Positions 7,701 to 16,162 of a stretch of 64,000 nucleotides of DNA are shown piece after piece. The notes below the pieces were generated by a model. That model did not search any database. It was not told the DNA's origin and saw only the letters and a program-made list of their open reading frames with translations. The stretch comes from Pandoraea eparura (GTDB lineage Bacteria > Pseudomonadota > Gammaproteobacteria > Burkholderiales > Burkholderiaceae): NCBI RefSeq assembly GCF_902459725.1, contig NZ_CABPSH010000001.1:434001-498000 (forward strand), read 5' to 3'. The stretch's first letter is position 1. Each line of letters opens with the position of its first letter. The position numbers and the translations under genes are program-made.

Positions 7701-9236
7701 ATGAATGCTCCCGCCACCCCGCACGGACAATCCGGCCCGCTTCCGGCGGGTGCCGCGACCGATGACGCCGACGCCCTGAACACGCGTCAGCGTCACTTGC
7801 TCGACGCGCTCTCGCAGATTCTGCCGCCGCATTGCATTCTGCATCGACGCGAGGACACCACGCCATACGAGTGCGATGGTCTCGCTGCGTATCGACGCGT
7901 GCCGCTCGCCGTCGTGCTGCCCGAGTCCGAATCGCAGGTGCAGCGCATTCTGCAGGCCTGTCATCAGCTCGGCATTCCGGTCGTGCCGCGTGGCGCGGGC
8001 ACCAGCCTCTCCGGCGGGGCAATGCCCATCGCCGACGGCCTGGTGCTCTCGCTCGCCAAGTTCAAGAAGATCGTTGAAGTCGATCCCTATGCCCGTACCG
8101 CCACGGTGCAGCCCGGCGTTCGCAATCTGGCGATTTCCGAAGCCGCCGCGCCGTACGGCCTGTATTACGCGCCTGATCCGTCGTCGCAGATCGCCTGCAC
8201 CATCGGTGGCAACATCGCCGAGAATTCCGGCGGTGTGCACTGCCTGAAGTACGGGTTGACCGTGCACAACGTGCTGCGCGTGCGCGCCATCACGATGTCC
8301 GGCGAGGCCATCGAGTTCGGCTCGCTCGGCCCCGACGCCCCCGGTCTCGACCTGCTCTCGGTCTTCATCGGCAGCGAGGGCATGTTCGGCGTGGTGACCG
8401 AAATCACCGTCAAGCTGGTGCCCAAGGCGCAGACGGCACAGCTCATCATGGCGAGCTTCGACGACGTGGAGACCGGCGGCAACGCCGTGGCCGCCATCAT
8501 CGCGGCGGGCATCATCCCGGCGGGGCTCGAAATGATGGACAAGCCGGCCACCCAGGCCGTCGAATCGTTTGTCCACGCCGGCTACGATCTCGACGCCGCC
8601 GCCATCCTGCTGTGCGAATCGGATGGCACGCCGGAAGAGGTCGCCGAGGAAATCATGCGCATCTCCCATGTGCTGCGCACCTCGGGCGCGACGCGGTTGC
8701 AGATTTCCCGCAGCGAAGAAGAGCGCCTGCGCTTCTGGTCGGGACGCAAGAACGCATTCCCCGCCGCCGGACGCATTTCGCCTGACTATTACTGCATGGA
8801 CGGCACGATTCCGCGCCGCGCGATTGGGACGTTGCTCAAACGCATCGAGGGTCTGGAACAACAGTACGGGTTGCGCTGTATTAACGTCTTTCATGCGGGA
8901 GACGGCAATATGCATCCACTCATTCTTTTCAACGGCAACGACCTCGACGAGTGGCATCGCGCCGAGGCGTTCGGGAGCGACATTCTCGAAGCATGTGTTG
9001 AACTTGGCGGCACGATCACAGGCGAACACGGCGTGGGCATCGAGAAGATCAACTCGATGTGCGTGCAGTTCTCGCCCGACGAGCGCGACGCGTTCTTCGG
9101 GGTGAAGCGCGCGTTCGACCCGGTCGGACTGCTCAACCCCGACAAGGGCATTCCCACGCGCGCGCGTTGCGCCGAATACGGCAAGCTGCACGTGCGCGGC
9201 GGTCTGTTACCGCATCCCGACCTGCCGAGGTTCTGA
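7701..9236 (+). CDS. glcD: Glycolate oxidase subunit GlcD
   Basis: 511 residues from the ATG at 7701. It is the FAD-binding catalytic subunit of the GlcDEF complex, which oxidises glycolate to glyoxylate. Motifs: VVPRGAGTSLSGGAMP (FAD pyrophosphate loop, near residue 95), IGGNIAENSGGVHCLKYG, VFIGSEGMFGVVTE, FHAGDGNMHP and GGTITGEHGVG. It lies 7 bp after the Dld-like gene, and the potassium channel gene starts one base after its stop, so these are probably cotranscribed. The complex normally also needs GlcE (present) and the iron-sulfur subunit GlcF (not found at this locus). Confidence 0.93.
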   Translation: MNAPATPHGQSGPLPAGAATDDADALNTRQRHLLDALSQILPPHCILHRREDTTPYECDGLAAYRRVPLAVVLPESESQVQRILQACHQLGIPVVPRGAGTSLSGGAMPIADGLVLSLAKFKKIVEVDPYARTATVQPGVRNLAISEAAAPYGLYYAPDPSSQIACTIGGNIAENSGGVHCLKYGLTVHNVLRVRAITMSGEAIEFGSLGPDAPGLDLLSVFIGSEGMFGVVTEITVKLVPKAQTAQLIMASFDDVETGGNAVAAIIAAGIIPAGLEMMDKPATQAVESFVHAGYDLDAAAILLCESDGTPEEVAEEIMRISHVLRTSGATRLQISRSEEERLRFWSGRKNAFPAAGRISPDYYCMDGTIPRRAIGTLLKRIEGLEQQYGLRCINVFHAGDGNMHPLILFNGNDLDEWHRAEAFGSDILEACVELGGTITGEHGVGIEKINSMCVQFSPDERDAFFGVKRAFDPVGLLNPDKGIPTRARCAEYGKLHVRGGLLPHPDLPRF

Positions 9237-9237
9237 C

Positions 9238-10107
9238 ATGCGCGCGCTGTCGGAATGGCTGCCGCACGATTGGCGGCAGCGGCTCTACGTCATCATCTTC
9301 GAGGCCGACACGCGCCAGGGCCGCCTGTTCGACATCGCACTGCTCATCGCCATCGTGCTGTCGGTGCTCACGGTCATCGTGTCGAGCGTGCCGGCCGTGC
9401 AGGCTACCGCCTCGCTGCCGATGGCGATTCTCGAGTGGTTCTTCACGCTGCTCTTCACCGCCGAGTACCTCGCGCGACTGCTCAGCGCGCACCGGCCGGT
9501 GCGTTACGCACTGTCGTTCTACGGCGTCATCGATCTGCTGGCGATCCTGCCGACCTACCTCGCGATTCTGGTGCCCGAGCTGCACGGCCTGATCGACGTG
9601 CGCCTGCTGCGCCTGATGCGCGCGTTCCGGATTCTCAAGCTCACGGCGTATGTGAACGAAGCCGGGGTACTCAGCGTTGCGCTCTATAATGCACGCCGCA
9701 AGATCCTCGTGTTTCTCGGGTTCATCTCGATCATCGTAGTGATCTTTGGCACGCTCATGCACATCATCGAGGGACCGGAGCACGGTTTCACGAGCATTCC
9801 CGTGGGCATCTACTGGGCCATCGTCACGCTCACGACCACCGGCTATGGCGACGTGGTACCCGTCACCGCACTGGGCAAGGCGATCACCGGCTTCGTCATG
9901 TTGCTCGGCTACAGCGTGATTGCGATTCCCACCGGCATCATGGGTGCCGAAATTCATTCGGCGATGCGCAAGCGAGCGATCACCACACGCACCTGCCAAC
10001 AGTGCCACACCGAAGGGCACGACCCCGATGCCCGCTACTGCAAGGATTGCGGCAGCGAGCTGGGGCCCTATCAATCCGACCCGCCACCGCCACCAGAACC
10101 CAGTTGA
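9238..10107 (+). CDS. Voltage-gated-type potassium channel with C-terminal zinc ribbon
   Basis: 289 residues. Six hydrophobic helices of the ion-transport family, with an S4-like segment (RLLRLMRAFRILKLT), pore helix and selectivity filter TTTGYGDVVP near residue 200. After S6 (GYSVIAIPTGIMGAE) the protein ends in a small zinc ribbon, CQQCHTEG...CKDCG, and a proline tail. Such KcsA/Kv-like channels pass K+ across the inner membrane. The start lies one base after the glcD stop, and the stop overlaps the glcE start by one base, so it is translationally embedded in the glc operon. I see no known functional link to glycolate oxidation. Confidence 0.9.
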   Translation: MRALSEWLPHDWRQRLYVIIFEADTRQGRLFDIALLIAIVLSVLTVIVSSVPAVQATASLPMAILEWFFTLLFTAEYLARLLSAHRPVRYALSFYGVIDLLAILPTYLAILVPELHGLIDVRLLRLMRAFRILKLTAYVNEAGVLSVALYNARRKILVFLGFISIIVVIFGTLMHIIEGPEHGFTSIPVGIYWAIVTLTTTGYGDVVPVTALGKAITGFVMLLGYSVIAIPTGIMGAEIHSAMRKRAITTRTCQQCHTEGHDPDARYCKDCGSELGPYQSDPPPPPEPS

Positions 10108-11189
10108 TGACCGATACGAACGACACACTCGAGCACTTCCGCGCCGTCATCGAGCACGCCACGGCGCACCGCGCGCCGCTTCAACTGCGCGGCGGCGGTA
10201 CCAAGGCCTGGTACGGCCAGCAACGCGTGGGCGACGTGCTGGACACACGCGCCTACAGCGGCATCGTCGCCTACGACCCGGCGGAACTGGTCATCACCGC
10301 CCGGTGCGGCACGCCACTGGCCGACGTCGAAGCGGCGCTCGCCGAACGCAATCAGTTGCTGCCGTTCGAGCCGCCCTACTTCGGTCATGGCGCCACCCTC
10401 GGCGGCGCGGTGGCCGCCGGGCTTGCCGGGCCGCGTCGCAGCGCCGTGGGCGCCGTGCGCGACTTTGTGCTCGGTGCCAAGTTGATGGATGGTCGGGGTC
10501 ACGTGCTGAACTTCGGCGGACAGGTGATGAAGAACGTCGCCGGTTACGACGTCTCGCGCATGCTCGCCGGCTCGCTCGGCACGCTGGGCCTGATTCTCGA
10601 GGTGTCGATCAAGGTGCTGCCGCTGCCATTCGCCGAGCTGACGCTGCAATTCGAGATGAACGCCATCGATGCCGTGCGCAAGCTCAACGAATGGGGCGGG
10701 CAGCCGCTGCCGATCACCGGCAGTGCGTGGCGCAACGAGTTGCTGGTGATTCGTCTGGCGGGGGCGTCGGCGGCGATCAAGGCCGCGCGCGTGAAGATGG
10801 GGGGCGAGCTGGTCGATGCCATACATGCCGCCAAGTTCTGGCATGCCATCCGTGAGCAGACCGACAATTTCTTCGCCGACGCGGGACCGGGGCAGGCGCT
10901 GTGGCGCCTGGCAGTGCCGTCGACGGCCGAGCCGCACCGGCTGCCGGGCAAGCAACTGATTGAGTGGGGCGGCGCGCAGCGCTGGTGGATCACCGATGCC
11001 GACGCGCAAATCGTGCGCTCGGCGGCGCGGCAGGACGGCGGGCATGCCACGCTCTTCCGCTACGGCGAGCCTGGCGTGAGCGTCTTCACGCCGCTCCCCG
11101 CACCGGTCATGCGCATTCACCGCAATCTGAAGTCGGTATTCGACCCCGCCGGCATCTTCAACCCGGGACGGATGTATCCCGAGTTCTGA
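10107..11189 (+). CDS. glcE: Glycolate oxidase subunit GlcE
   Basis: 360 residues. The ATG at 10107 overlaps the stop of the channel gene (TGATGA), so translation is probably coupled. GlcE is the second flavin-binding subunit of glycolate oxidase and resembles GlcD with a reduced C-terminus. Seen here: LRGGGTKAWYG near residue 28, a PPYFGHGATLGGAVAAGLAG segment, GAKLMDGRGHVLNFGG, and VMKNVAGYDVSRMLAGSLGT. The C-terminal FDPAGIFNPGRMYPEF is the standard end. The next gene is on the opposite strand 60 bp away, leaving no room for glcF. Confidence 0.93.
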   Translation: MTDTNDTLEHFRAVIEHATAHRAPLQLRGGGTKAWYGQQRVGDVLDTRAYSGIVAYDPAELVITARCGTPLADVEAALAERNQLLPFEPPYFGHGATLGGAVAAGLAGPRRSAVGAVRDFVLGAKLMDGRGHVLNFGGQVMKNVAGYDVSRMLAGSLGTLGLILEVSIKVLPLPFAELTLQFEMNAIDAVRKLNEWGGQPLPITGSAWRNELLVIRLAGASAAIKAARVKMGGELVDAIHAAKFWHAIREQTDNFFADAGPGQALWRLAVPSTAEPHRLPGKQLIEWGGAQRWWITDADAQIVRSAARQDGGHATLFRYGEPGVSVFTPLPAPVMRIHRNLKSVFDPAGIFNPGRMYPEF

Positions 11190-11248
11190 ACCCGATGGCG
11201 CGGCGCTTGGCTTGGCCGGGCGTAGCGGCATCACTCACGCCCGAGCGT

Positions 11249-12784
11249 TCAGCGCTTCGCGTCCAGCAGGCGTGTGACCTCGGTCGCGAGCGTGCGCACC
11301 GCTGAGTCGATCTCGCGCGTGAATGGCTGGCCGCCGTTGATGCGCAGAAAGTGATCGTAGCGCGCCGAGTTGGAAAACAGACTGCCCGGCGCCACGCGAA
11401 TCCCCTTGGCGAGCGCCGCGTCGAACAGTCGCTCCGAGCTGACGCCGCCGGGCATCTCCACCCACAGACTCAATCCGCCCGCGGGCAACGTCAGGCGCGT
11501 GCCCGCCGGGAAGTAGGTCGCGATCGCTTCGGCCATCGCCGCGCGATGCTCGCGCAACTGGGCGCGCAGACGACGCAGGTGACGATCGTAACGGGGCGAG
11601 TCGATGAACTCCCCCATCGCCATCTGGGCGAGCACTTCGTTGGGCCGCGTCTGCGCATATTTGAGCATCTCCACACGCCCCTGCCACTTGCCGCCCGCTA
11701 TCCAGCCCAGGCGCATGCCCGGCGCCAGGGTCTTGTGCAGCGATGCGCAATGAATCACGTTGCCGGTTGTGTCCCATGAGCGAACCGCGGCAGGGATATT
11801 GCCGTCGTCGCCAAGCGCCGAATAGGTGTCGTCCTCGATGATTGCGATGCCGCGCGATGCCGCCCACCTCACGAGCCGCGCCTTGTGCGCATCCGGCATC
11901 ACCGACCCGAGCGGATTCTGGAAATGCGGCACGACGATGACCGCCTTGATGTTCTCGTAGGTCTCGCTCGCCAACTCGAGCGCCTCGAGCGAGATGCCGG
12001 TCTGCGGACTGGTGGGAATTTCGAGCGCCCGCATGCCCATGCTCTCCAGCGTCTGCAGCAGCGCGTAGTAGGTCGGCGACTCGACGGCCACGACGTCGCC
12101 AGTGCCGGCCACCGCCCGCAGCGCGAGATTGATCGCCTCGATACACCCGTGCGTGACGACGATCTCCTCGGGATTGATATTCATGCGCGCGTCCAGGGCA
12201 CGGCGGGCAATCGCCGCGCGAAACCGCGCCTCGCCGCCGCCCGGCGGAGGCGTGCCGTAGAGCAGCGGATGATCGCGCAACGCGCGAATCGTGGCCTGGC
12301 GCAGCGCGTTGACCGGATAAAGCGACGGGGACCCGTGGGCGACGGCGAGGTTGATCTTGACCTCGGCCTGCAGCCCTCGCGCAAGGATCGACGACACCCG
12401 CTGATTGATGCCGACGTATTGCCTCAGGTCGGGCACCCAGGGCCGCGGCTCGGCCACCGGCACGAGACTCGCCCGGGCCGGCGCACGCACGAAGTAACCC
12501 GAGCGGGGACGCGCCTCGAGCAGGCCTTGTGCCTCCAGGTGACGGCACATCTGCAACGCCGTCGACAGGCTGACCTGGTGCCGCTCCATCAACATGCGCA
12601 CGCTCGGCATGCGGTCGCCCGGCGCGAGCGTGCCCGCCTCGATGGCATGACGGTAATGACCGGCGAGCTGGCGGTAGAGCGGCGCGCGCTCCTGCGGGAC
12701 GGCGACAGGCGGGGCCATCGGATCGCCCGCGCTCAGCGGCAGCGTGTCGTCCGAAGCAACCAAGGGGAGTGTGACGGCATTCAT
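11249..12784 (-). CDS. MocR/PdxR-type GntR regulator with aminotransferase domain
   Basis: 511 residues. N-terminal GntR winged helix (about residues 35-105: PLYRQLAGHYRHAIEAG, GDRMPSVRMLMERHQVS). A class I/II aminotransferase-fold domain follows, with the PLP lysine in SLHKTLAPGMRLGW near residue 355 and THGCIEAINLAL for cofactor contact. MocR proteins use PLP as an effector and usually regulate a divergent gene. The divergent neighbour here is a DUF2917 protein across a 176-bp gap. Members of this subfamily with a leader before the HTH are common in Burkholderiales. Target and ligand are not evident; no pdxST lies nearby. Confidence 0.9.
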   Translation of the reverse strand: MNAVTLPLVASDDTLPLSAGDPMAPPVAVPQERAPLYRQLAGHYRHAIEAGTLAPGDRMPSVRMLMERHQVSLSTALQMCRHLEAQGLLEARPRSGYFVRAPARASLVPVAEPRPWVPDLRQYVGINQRVSSILARGLQAEVKINLAVAHGSPSLYPVNALRQATIRALRDHPLLYGTPPPGGGEARFRAAIARRALDARMNINPEEIVVTHGCIEAINLALRAVAGTGDVVAVESPTYYALLQTLESMGMRALEIPTSPQTGISLEALELASETYENIKAVIVVPHFQNPLGSVMPDAHKARLVRWAASRGIAIIEDDTYSALGDDGNIPAAVRSWDTTGNVIHCASLHKTLAPGMRLGWIAGGKWQGRVEMLKYAQTRPNEVLAQMAMGEFIDSPRYDRHLRRLRAQLREHRAAMAEAIATYFPAGTRLTLPAGGLSLWVEMPGGVSSERLFDAALAKGIRVAPGSLFSNSARYDHFLRINGGQPFTREIDSAVRTLATEVTRLLDAKR

Positions 12785-12960
12785 GCGCCAATGATCCGGT
12801 ATGGCACGCGACCATAACAGATACAGATTCGATGAATTGGGATCGTAACAGATTGCCCGGTGCCGCTCTGTTGCGGGCGAAACGGGTCCCCTGTGTGCCT
12901 ACCGGGGCGGACCAGCGACCGATACGCTTGACTCACCCGTTCAACGCCCCGGAGTCCGTC

Positions 12961-13479
12961 ATGACCAAGCCCTCCACGCCCCCGCTGCCGTCGTTGCCCA
13001 CCCTGTCCTCGCTGTCCTCGCTGTCCTCGCTGCCGCCCGCGTCTTCCGATGTCGGGCTCGCGCGACGTCACGTCGAGGCTGAATCGTCCAGCGGATGCAT
13101 TGCCCTCCCCCGAACCGCCCCTCGCCCGGCCGGCACACACGGCGATACGTCGGGCACGCGAGCCGCGCCGCTTACGTTGGCGCGCGGGCAATCGTTCCAT
13201 GCCTATGCAAGCCGCGACACGGTGTTCCATGTCCAGCAAGGTCGGGTCGCGTTCAGGCTCGCACCGCGCTGGCTGTCGGGGCGCGTTTGGCGAGACGCCG
13301 TCGCGCTGACGGCGGGGCAGGTGTATGTGGTCGAGACGTCCGGCTGGTTGGCGCTGACCAGCGACGCCGGCGCGAAGATCGCCCTGCGCGAGGACGCGAA
13401 CCCGACGCGTCGTCTTGCCGAGCCGCAGGGCCACATCATGCGTCGTTGGCGACAGATGTGCGAGCGTTTCGGCTTCTGA
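12961..13479 (+). CDS. DUF2917 domain protein
   Basis: 172 residues from the ATG at 12961. The first 60 residues are Pro/Ser/Thr-rich and contain an LSS-LSS-LSS repeat. The second half carries the DUF2917 pattern: LTLARGQSFHAYASRDTVFHVQQGRVAF, then LTAGQVYVVETSGWLALTSD, a small cupin-like beta domain of unknown function. It is divergent from the MocR regulator and may be its target, by position only. The end, IMRRWRQMCERFGF, is basic and aromatic. No signal peptide or membrane helix is evident. Confidence 0.7.
   Translation: MTKPSTPPLPSLPTLSSLSSLSSLPPASSDVGLARRHVEAESSSGCIALPRTAPRPAGTHGDTSGTRAAPLTLARGQSFHAYASRDTVFHVQQGRVAFRLAPRWLSGRVWRDAVALTAGQVYVVETSGWLALTSDAGAKIALREDANPTRRLAEPQGHIMRRWRQMCERFGF
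13003..13029 (+). repeat. 9-bp tandem array inside the DUF2917 gene
   Basis: Three perfect CTGTCCTCG units, encoding Leu-Ser-Ser three times in the low-complexity N-terminus. Unit length keeps the reading frame, so copy-number change would alter only linker length. Confidence 0.85.
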
Positions 13480-13493
13480 GTCGATCCGCACAA

Positions 13494-13523
13494 CGGTCTG
13501 ACGGGGGCGGCGCCGTCAGACCG
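13494..13523. terminator. Bidirectional hairpin between convergent genes
   Basis: CGGTCTGACGG (13494-13504) and CCGTCAGACCG (13513-13523) form a perfect 11-bp stem between the DUF2917 gene and the glutathione peroxidase gene. No clear U-run. Confidence 0.6.
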
Positions 13524-13532
13524 TGCCAACGC

Positions 13533-14030
13533 TCAGGCGGGAAGCCGCTTTTCGATGTCGGCGCGAATGTCTTCGGGTTTCGCCGTCGGGGCATAGCGCG
13601 CCACGACCTGCCCCGTCGCATCGACAAGGAACTTCGTGAAATTCCACTTGATTGCCTTCGTGCCCAGCACGCCGGGCTTCTCCTGCGTCAGGTAGGCATA
13701 GAGCGGCGCGGCATTCGGCCCTTTGACGTCGACCTTGGCGAACATCGGAAACGTGACGTGAAAGCGCAGATCGCAGAAGCTGCGAATGGCCTGCGCGTCG
13801 CCCGGTTCCTGCTTGCCGAATTGATTGCACGGGAACGCGAGGACTTCGAAGCCGCGCGGGCCGAGCTGTTCGTATAGCGCTTGCAGGCCGGCGTACTGCG
13901 GCGTGAATCCGCATTCGCTCGCCGTGTTGACGATGAGCAGCACCTTGCCGCGATACTGCGACAGACTGACGGTCTCGCCCGCGAGCGTCTGGACGGAAAA
14001 ATCGTACACTTGCTGCGAATTCGCGCGCAT
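13533..14030 (-). CDS. Glutathione peroxidase (thiol peroxidase of the GPx family)
   Basis: 165 residues. Thioredoxin-fold peroxidase that reduces hydrogen peroxide and organic hydroperoxides. The peroxidatic Cys lies in NTASECGFTPQY near residue 40. The conserved Gln and Trp of the catalytic tetrad are in FPCNQFGKQEP and IKWNFTKFLVD. It is a Cys rather than selenocysteine enzyme. In bacterial homologues thioredoxin or glutathione serves as reductant, and which one applies here cannot be read. No export signal is visible, so it is cytoplasmic. A single gene, divergent from yggS. Confidence 0.93.
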   Translation of the reverse strand: MRANSQQVYDFSVQTLAGETVSLSQYRGKVLLIVNTASECGFTPQYAGLQALYEQLGPRGFEVLAFPCNQFGKQEPGDAQAIRSFCDLRFHVTFPMFAKVDVKGPNAAPLYAYLTQEKPGVLGTKAIKWNFTKFLVDATGQVVARYAPTAKPEDIRADIEKRLPA

Positions 14031-14257
14031 CTCTGGCTCCGAGTGAAGGTTGGCACCGCGCAGTCTGCCACAAGCCGCGCGCCGGGGCGGGTCAGCGTGC
14101 GCCGGGCCTGCCCGGTCGGCGCGCCGGCGCGGGTAGCACCTCGATTTTTCTCGGGTAGCACCTCAAGTGCGGGCACGGCTATAATCATTGACCTGCAACG
14201 TCTTTGCCATGCGCCCCGCGCCAACGACACCGCCTCACCGACGCTCGAACCCGCCTC

Positions 14258-14971
14258 ATGTCGACCATTGCCGCTCATCTCGACGACGTGCTTTCCCGGA
14301 TTGCCCGTGCCACCGACGCTGCTGGCCGACCAGCGGGCAGCGTGCGCTTGCTCGCGGTCTCGAAGACCTTCGGCGCCGATGCCGTGCGCGATGCGCTGGC
14401 GGCCGGCCAGCGGGCATTCGGTGAGAATTATGTGCAGGAGGCGCTCGACAAGATCGCCGCGCTGTCCAGCGAGAGCGTTCACGGCGAACCGCTCGAATGG
14501 CATTTCATCGGCCCGCTGCAAAGTAACAAGACACGCCCGGTGGCGGAACACTTCGACTGGGTGCATTCGGTCGACCGTCTGAAGATCGCGGAGCGCCTGA
14601 GTGCGCAGCGCCCGACGGATCTACCGCCCTTGCAGGTGTGTCTGCAGGTCAACATCAGCGGCGAAGCAAGCAAGAGCGGCGTGGCGCCGGCAGACGTGCC
14701 CGCCGTGGCGCGCGCCATCGCGGCGCTGCCGAATCTGCAATTGCGCGGCCTGATGGCGATTCCCGAACCCGAGGACGATCCGGCGCGCCAGCGCGCGCCG
14801 TTCAAGGCCGTGCGCGACTTGTTCGACGCCTTGCGCGCCGACGGCCTGGCGATCGATACGCTGTCGATGGGCATGTCCGGCGATCTCGAAGCGGCGATTG
14901 CCGAGGGTGCGACAATGGTGCGTATCGGCACTGCGATTTTCGGCGCACGCGATTACGGCTCTCGAGCCTGA
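14258..14971 (+). CDS. YggS/PLPBP family PLP homeostasis protein
   Basis: 237 residues from the ATG at 14258; the frame is open a little further upstream, but family proteins begin with this short helix. Type III PLP fold (alanine racemase N-terminal domain). The PLP lysine is in LLAVSKTF near residue 35. Other motifs: FGENYVQEALDK, EWHFIGPLQSNK, SIDTLSMGMSGDLEAAI and VRIGTAIFGAR. It buffers and delivers pyridoxal phosphate and affects amino-acid pools. It precedes proC, the arrangement seen in many bacteria. Confidence 0.95.
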   Translation: MSTIAAHLDDVLSRIARATDAAGRPAGSVRLLAVSKTFGADAVRDALAAGQRAFGENYVQEALDKIAALSSESVHGEPLEWHFIGPLQSNKTRPVAEHFDWVHSVDRLKIAERLSAQRPTDLPPLQVCLQVNISGEASKSGVAPADVPAVARAIAALPNLQLRGLMAIPEPEDDPARQRAPFKAVRDLFDALRADGLAIDTLSMGMSGDLEAAIAEGATMVRIGTAIFGARDYGSRA

Positions 14972-15079
14972 TCGTGGCGTGCCCGGCGGCGAGCGTCCCT
15001 TGACGGCTCGCCGGGGCAAGAGGGAACGACGGTAACGTCAGACACGTCGGCAACGACTTACGCAACGCAAAGGATGGTT

Positions 15080-15892
15080 ATGAGAATTGCATTCATCGGC
15101 GGCGGCAATATGGCCAATGCCCTGATCGGCGGACTCGTCAAGCGCGGCACGGCCCCGCGCGACATTCTCGCGATCGACGTCAACGAATCGACCCGCGACG
15201 GCCTCGTCAAGCAGTATGGCGTCGACACCGCCAGCGCCCCGAACGATCGCCTGCGCGATTACGATACGATCGTGCTGGCCGTCAAACCGCAGGTGCTCAA
15301 GGACGTCGCGCAAGCGCTCCAGCCGCACCTGAACGGTCAACTGGTGATCAGCATCGCGGCGGGCATTCGCGCGTCCGACCTGGCGCGCTGGCTTGGCGGT
15401 CACAATCAGATCGTGCGCTGCATGCCGAACACGCCCGCCCTGATCGGCATGGGCATTACCGGTCTGGCGGCCCTCTCGGGGGTCGATTCGGACCAGCGCA
15501 AGCGCGCCGAGACCGTGCTGGGCGCCGCGGGTCAGATTGTCTGGGTGGAGAAGGAAAGTCAGCTCGACGCCGTAACGGCCATCTCCGGCAGCGGTCCGGC
15601 GTACGTGTTCTATTTCATCGAAGCGCTCGAGCAAGCCGCGCATGAGCTGGGCTTTTCGTCCGAGCAGGCACGGCAGTTGGCCATCGCCACATTTACCGGT
15701 GCCTCGCAACTGGCGGCGCAGTCGAGTGAACCCGCGAGCGTGCTGCGCGAGCGTGTGACGTCCAAGGGCGGCACGACGTTTGCCGCCCTCAGTTCGTTCG
15801 AGCGCGACGCCATCAAGGCAGCCATCGTGCGCGGTGTGCATGCGGCCAATACCCGCGCCAAGGAACTCGGCGACGAATTGGGCGACGCCTGA
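15080..15892 (+). CDS. proC: Pyrroline-5-carboxylate reductase
   Basis: 270 residues if started at the ATG at 15080, which is 5 nt after AGGA and gives MRIAFIGGGNMANALI; an in-frame ATG at 15074 is less well placed. It catalyses the last step of proline synthesis, reducing 1-pyrroline-5-carboxylate with NAD(P)H. The Rossmann motif GGGNMA lies at the start, with VKPQVLKDV for the cofactor. The C-terminal signature ISGSGPAYVFYFIEAL is followed by the helix ending RVTSKGGTTFAALS. It follows yggS by about 110 bp and ends before a repeat array and terminator. Confidence 0.96.
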   Translation: MRIAFIGGGNMANALIGGLVKRGTAPRDILAIDVNESTRDGLVKQYGVDTASAPNDRLRDYDTIVLAVKPQVLKDVAQALQPHLNGQLVISIAAGIRASDLARWLGGHNQIVRCMPNTPALIGMGITGLAALSGVDSDQRKRAETVLGAAGQIVWVEKESQLDAVTAISGSGPAYVFYFIEALEQAAHELGFSSEQARQLAIATFTGASQLAAQSSEPASVLRERVTSKGGTTFAALSSFERDAIKAAIVRGVHAANTRAKELGDELGDA

Positions 15893-15965
15893 TCGGCGGC
15901 CAGTCGCGCCAGCCGCATCGGTCGAATCCGTCAGATCCGTCAGATCTGTCACATCGGACGCATCC

Positions 15966-16037
15966 GTCGCGTTGGTCGCGTTGGTCGCGTTGGTCGCGTT
16001 GGTCGCGTTGGTCGCGTTGGTCGCATTGATCGCATTG
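15966..16037 (+). repeat. 9-bp tandem array (GTCGCGTTG) after proC
   Basis: Six perfect GTCGCGTTG units (15966-16019), then GTCGCATTG and ATCGCATTG. Degenerate relatives of the unit extend upstream to about 15920. The array is non-coding, in the convergent gap between proC and ubiA. Confidence 0.95.
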
Positions 16038-16052
16038 ATTGGCCCTCGTAAC

Positions 16053-16115
16053 GACAAACGGACCGCAGGTGAGCCGCCCCACTTCGGGGGTTCGGTTCAC
16101 CTGCGGTCCGTTGTC
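16053..16115. terminator. Long inverted repeat between proC and ubiA
   Basis: GACAAACGGACCGCAGGTGA (16053-16072) pairs with TCACCTGCGGTCCGTTGTC (16097-16115) with a single bulge, around a G/C-rich loop. It is placed to end transcription from both convergent genes. Confidence 0.75.
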
Positions 16116-16162
16116 ATTTCATCGGCAAACGTCCGCTTCGGCGTGCGCGCCTACGCCAAAAA

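Noticed and set aside
13049-13309. Alternative coding frame inside the DUF2917 gene
   Set aside because: The domain pattern is only in the frame starting at 12961; the other frame is Arg-rich and has no similarity.
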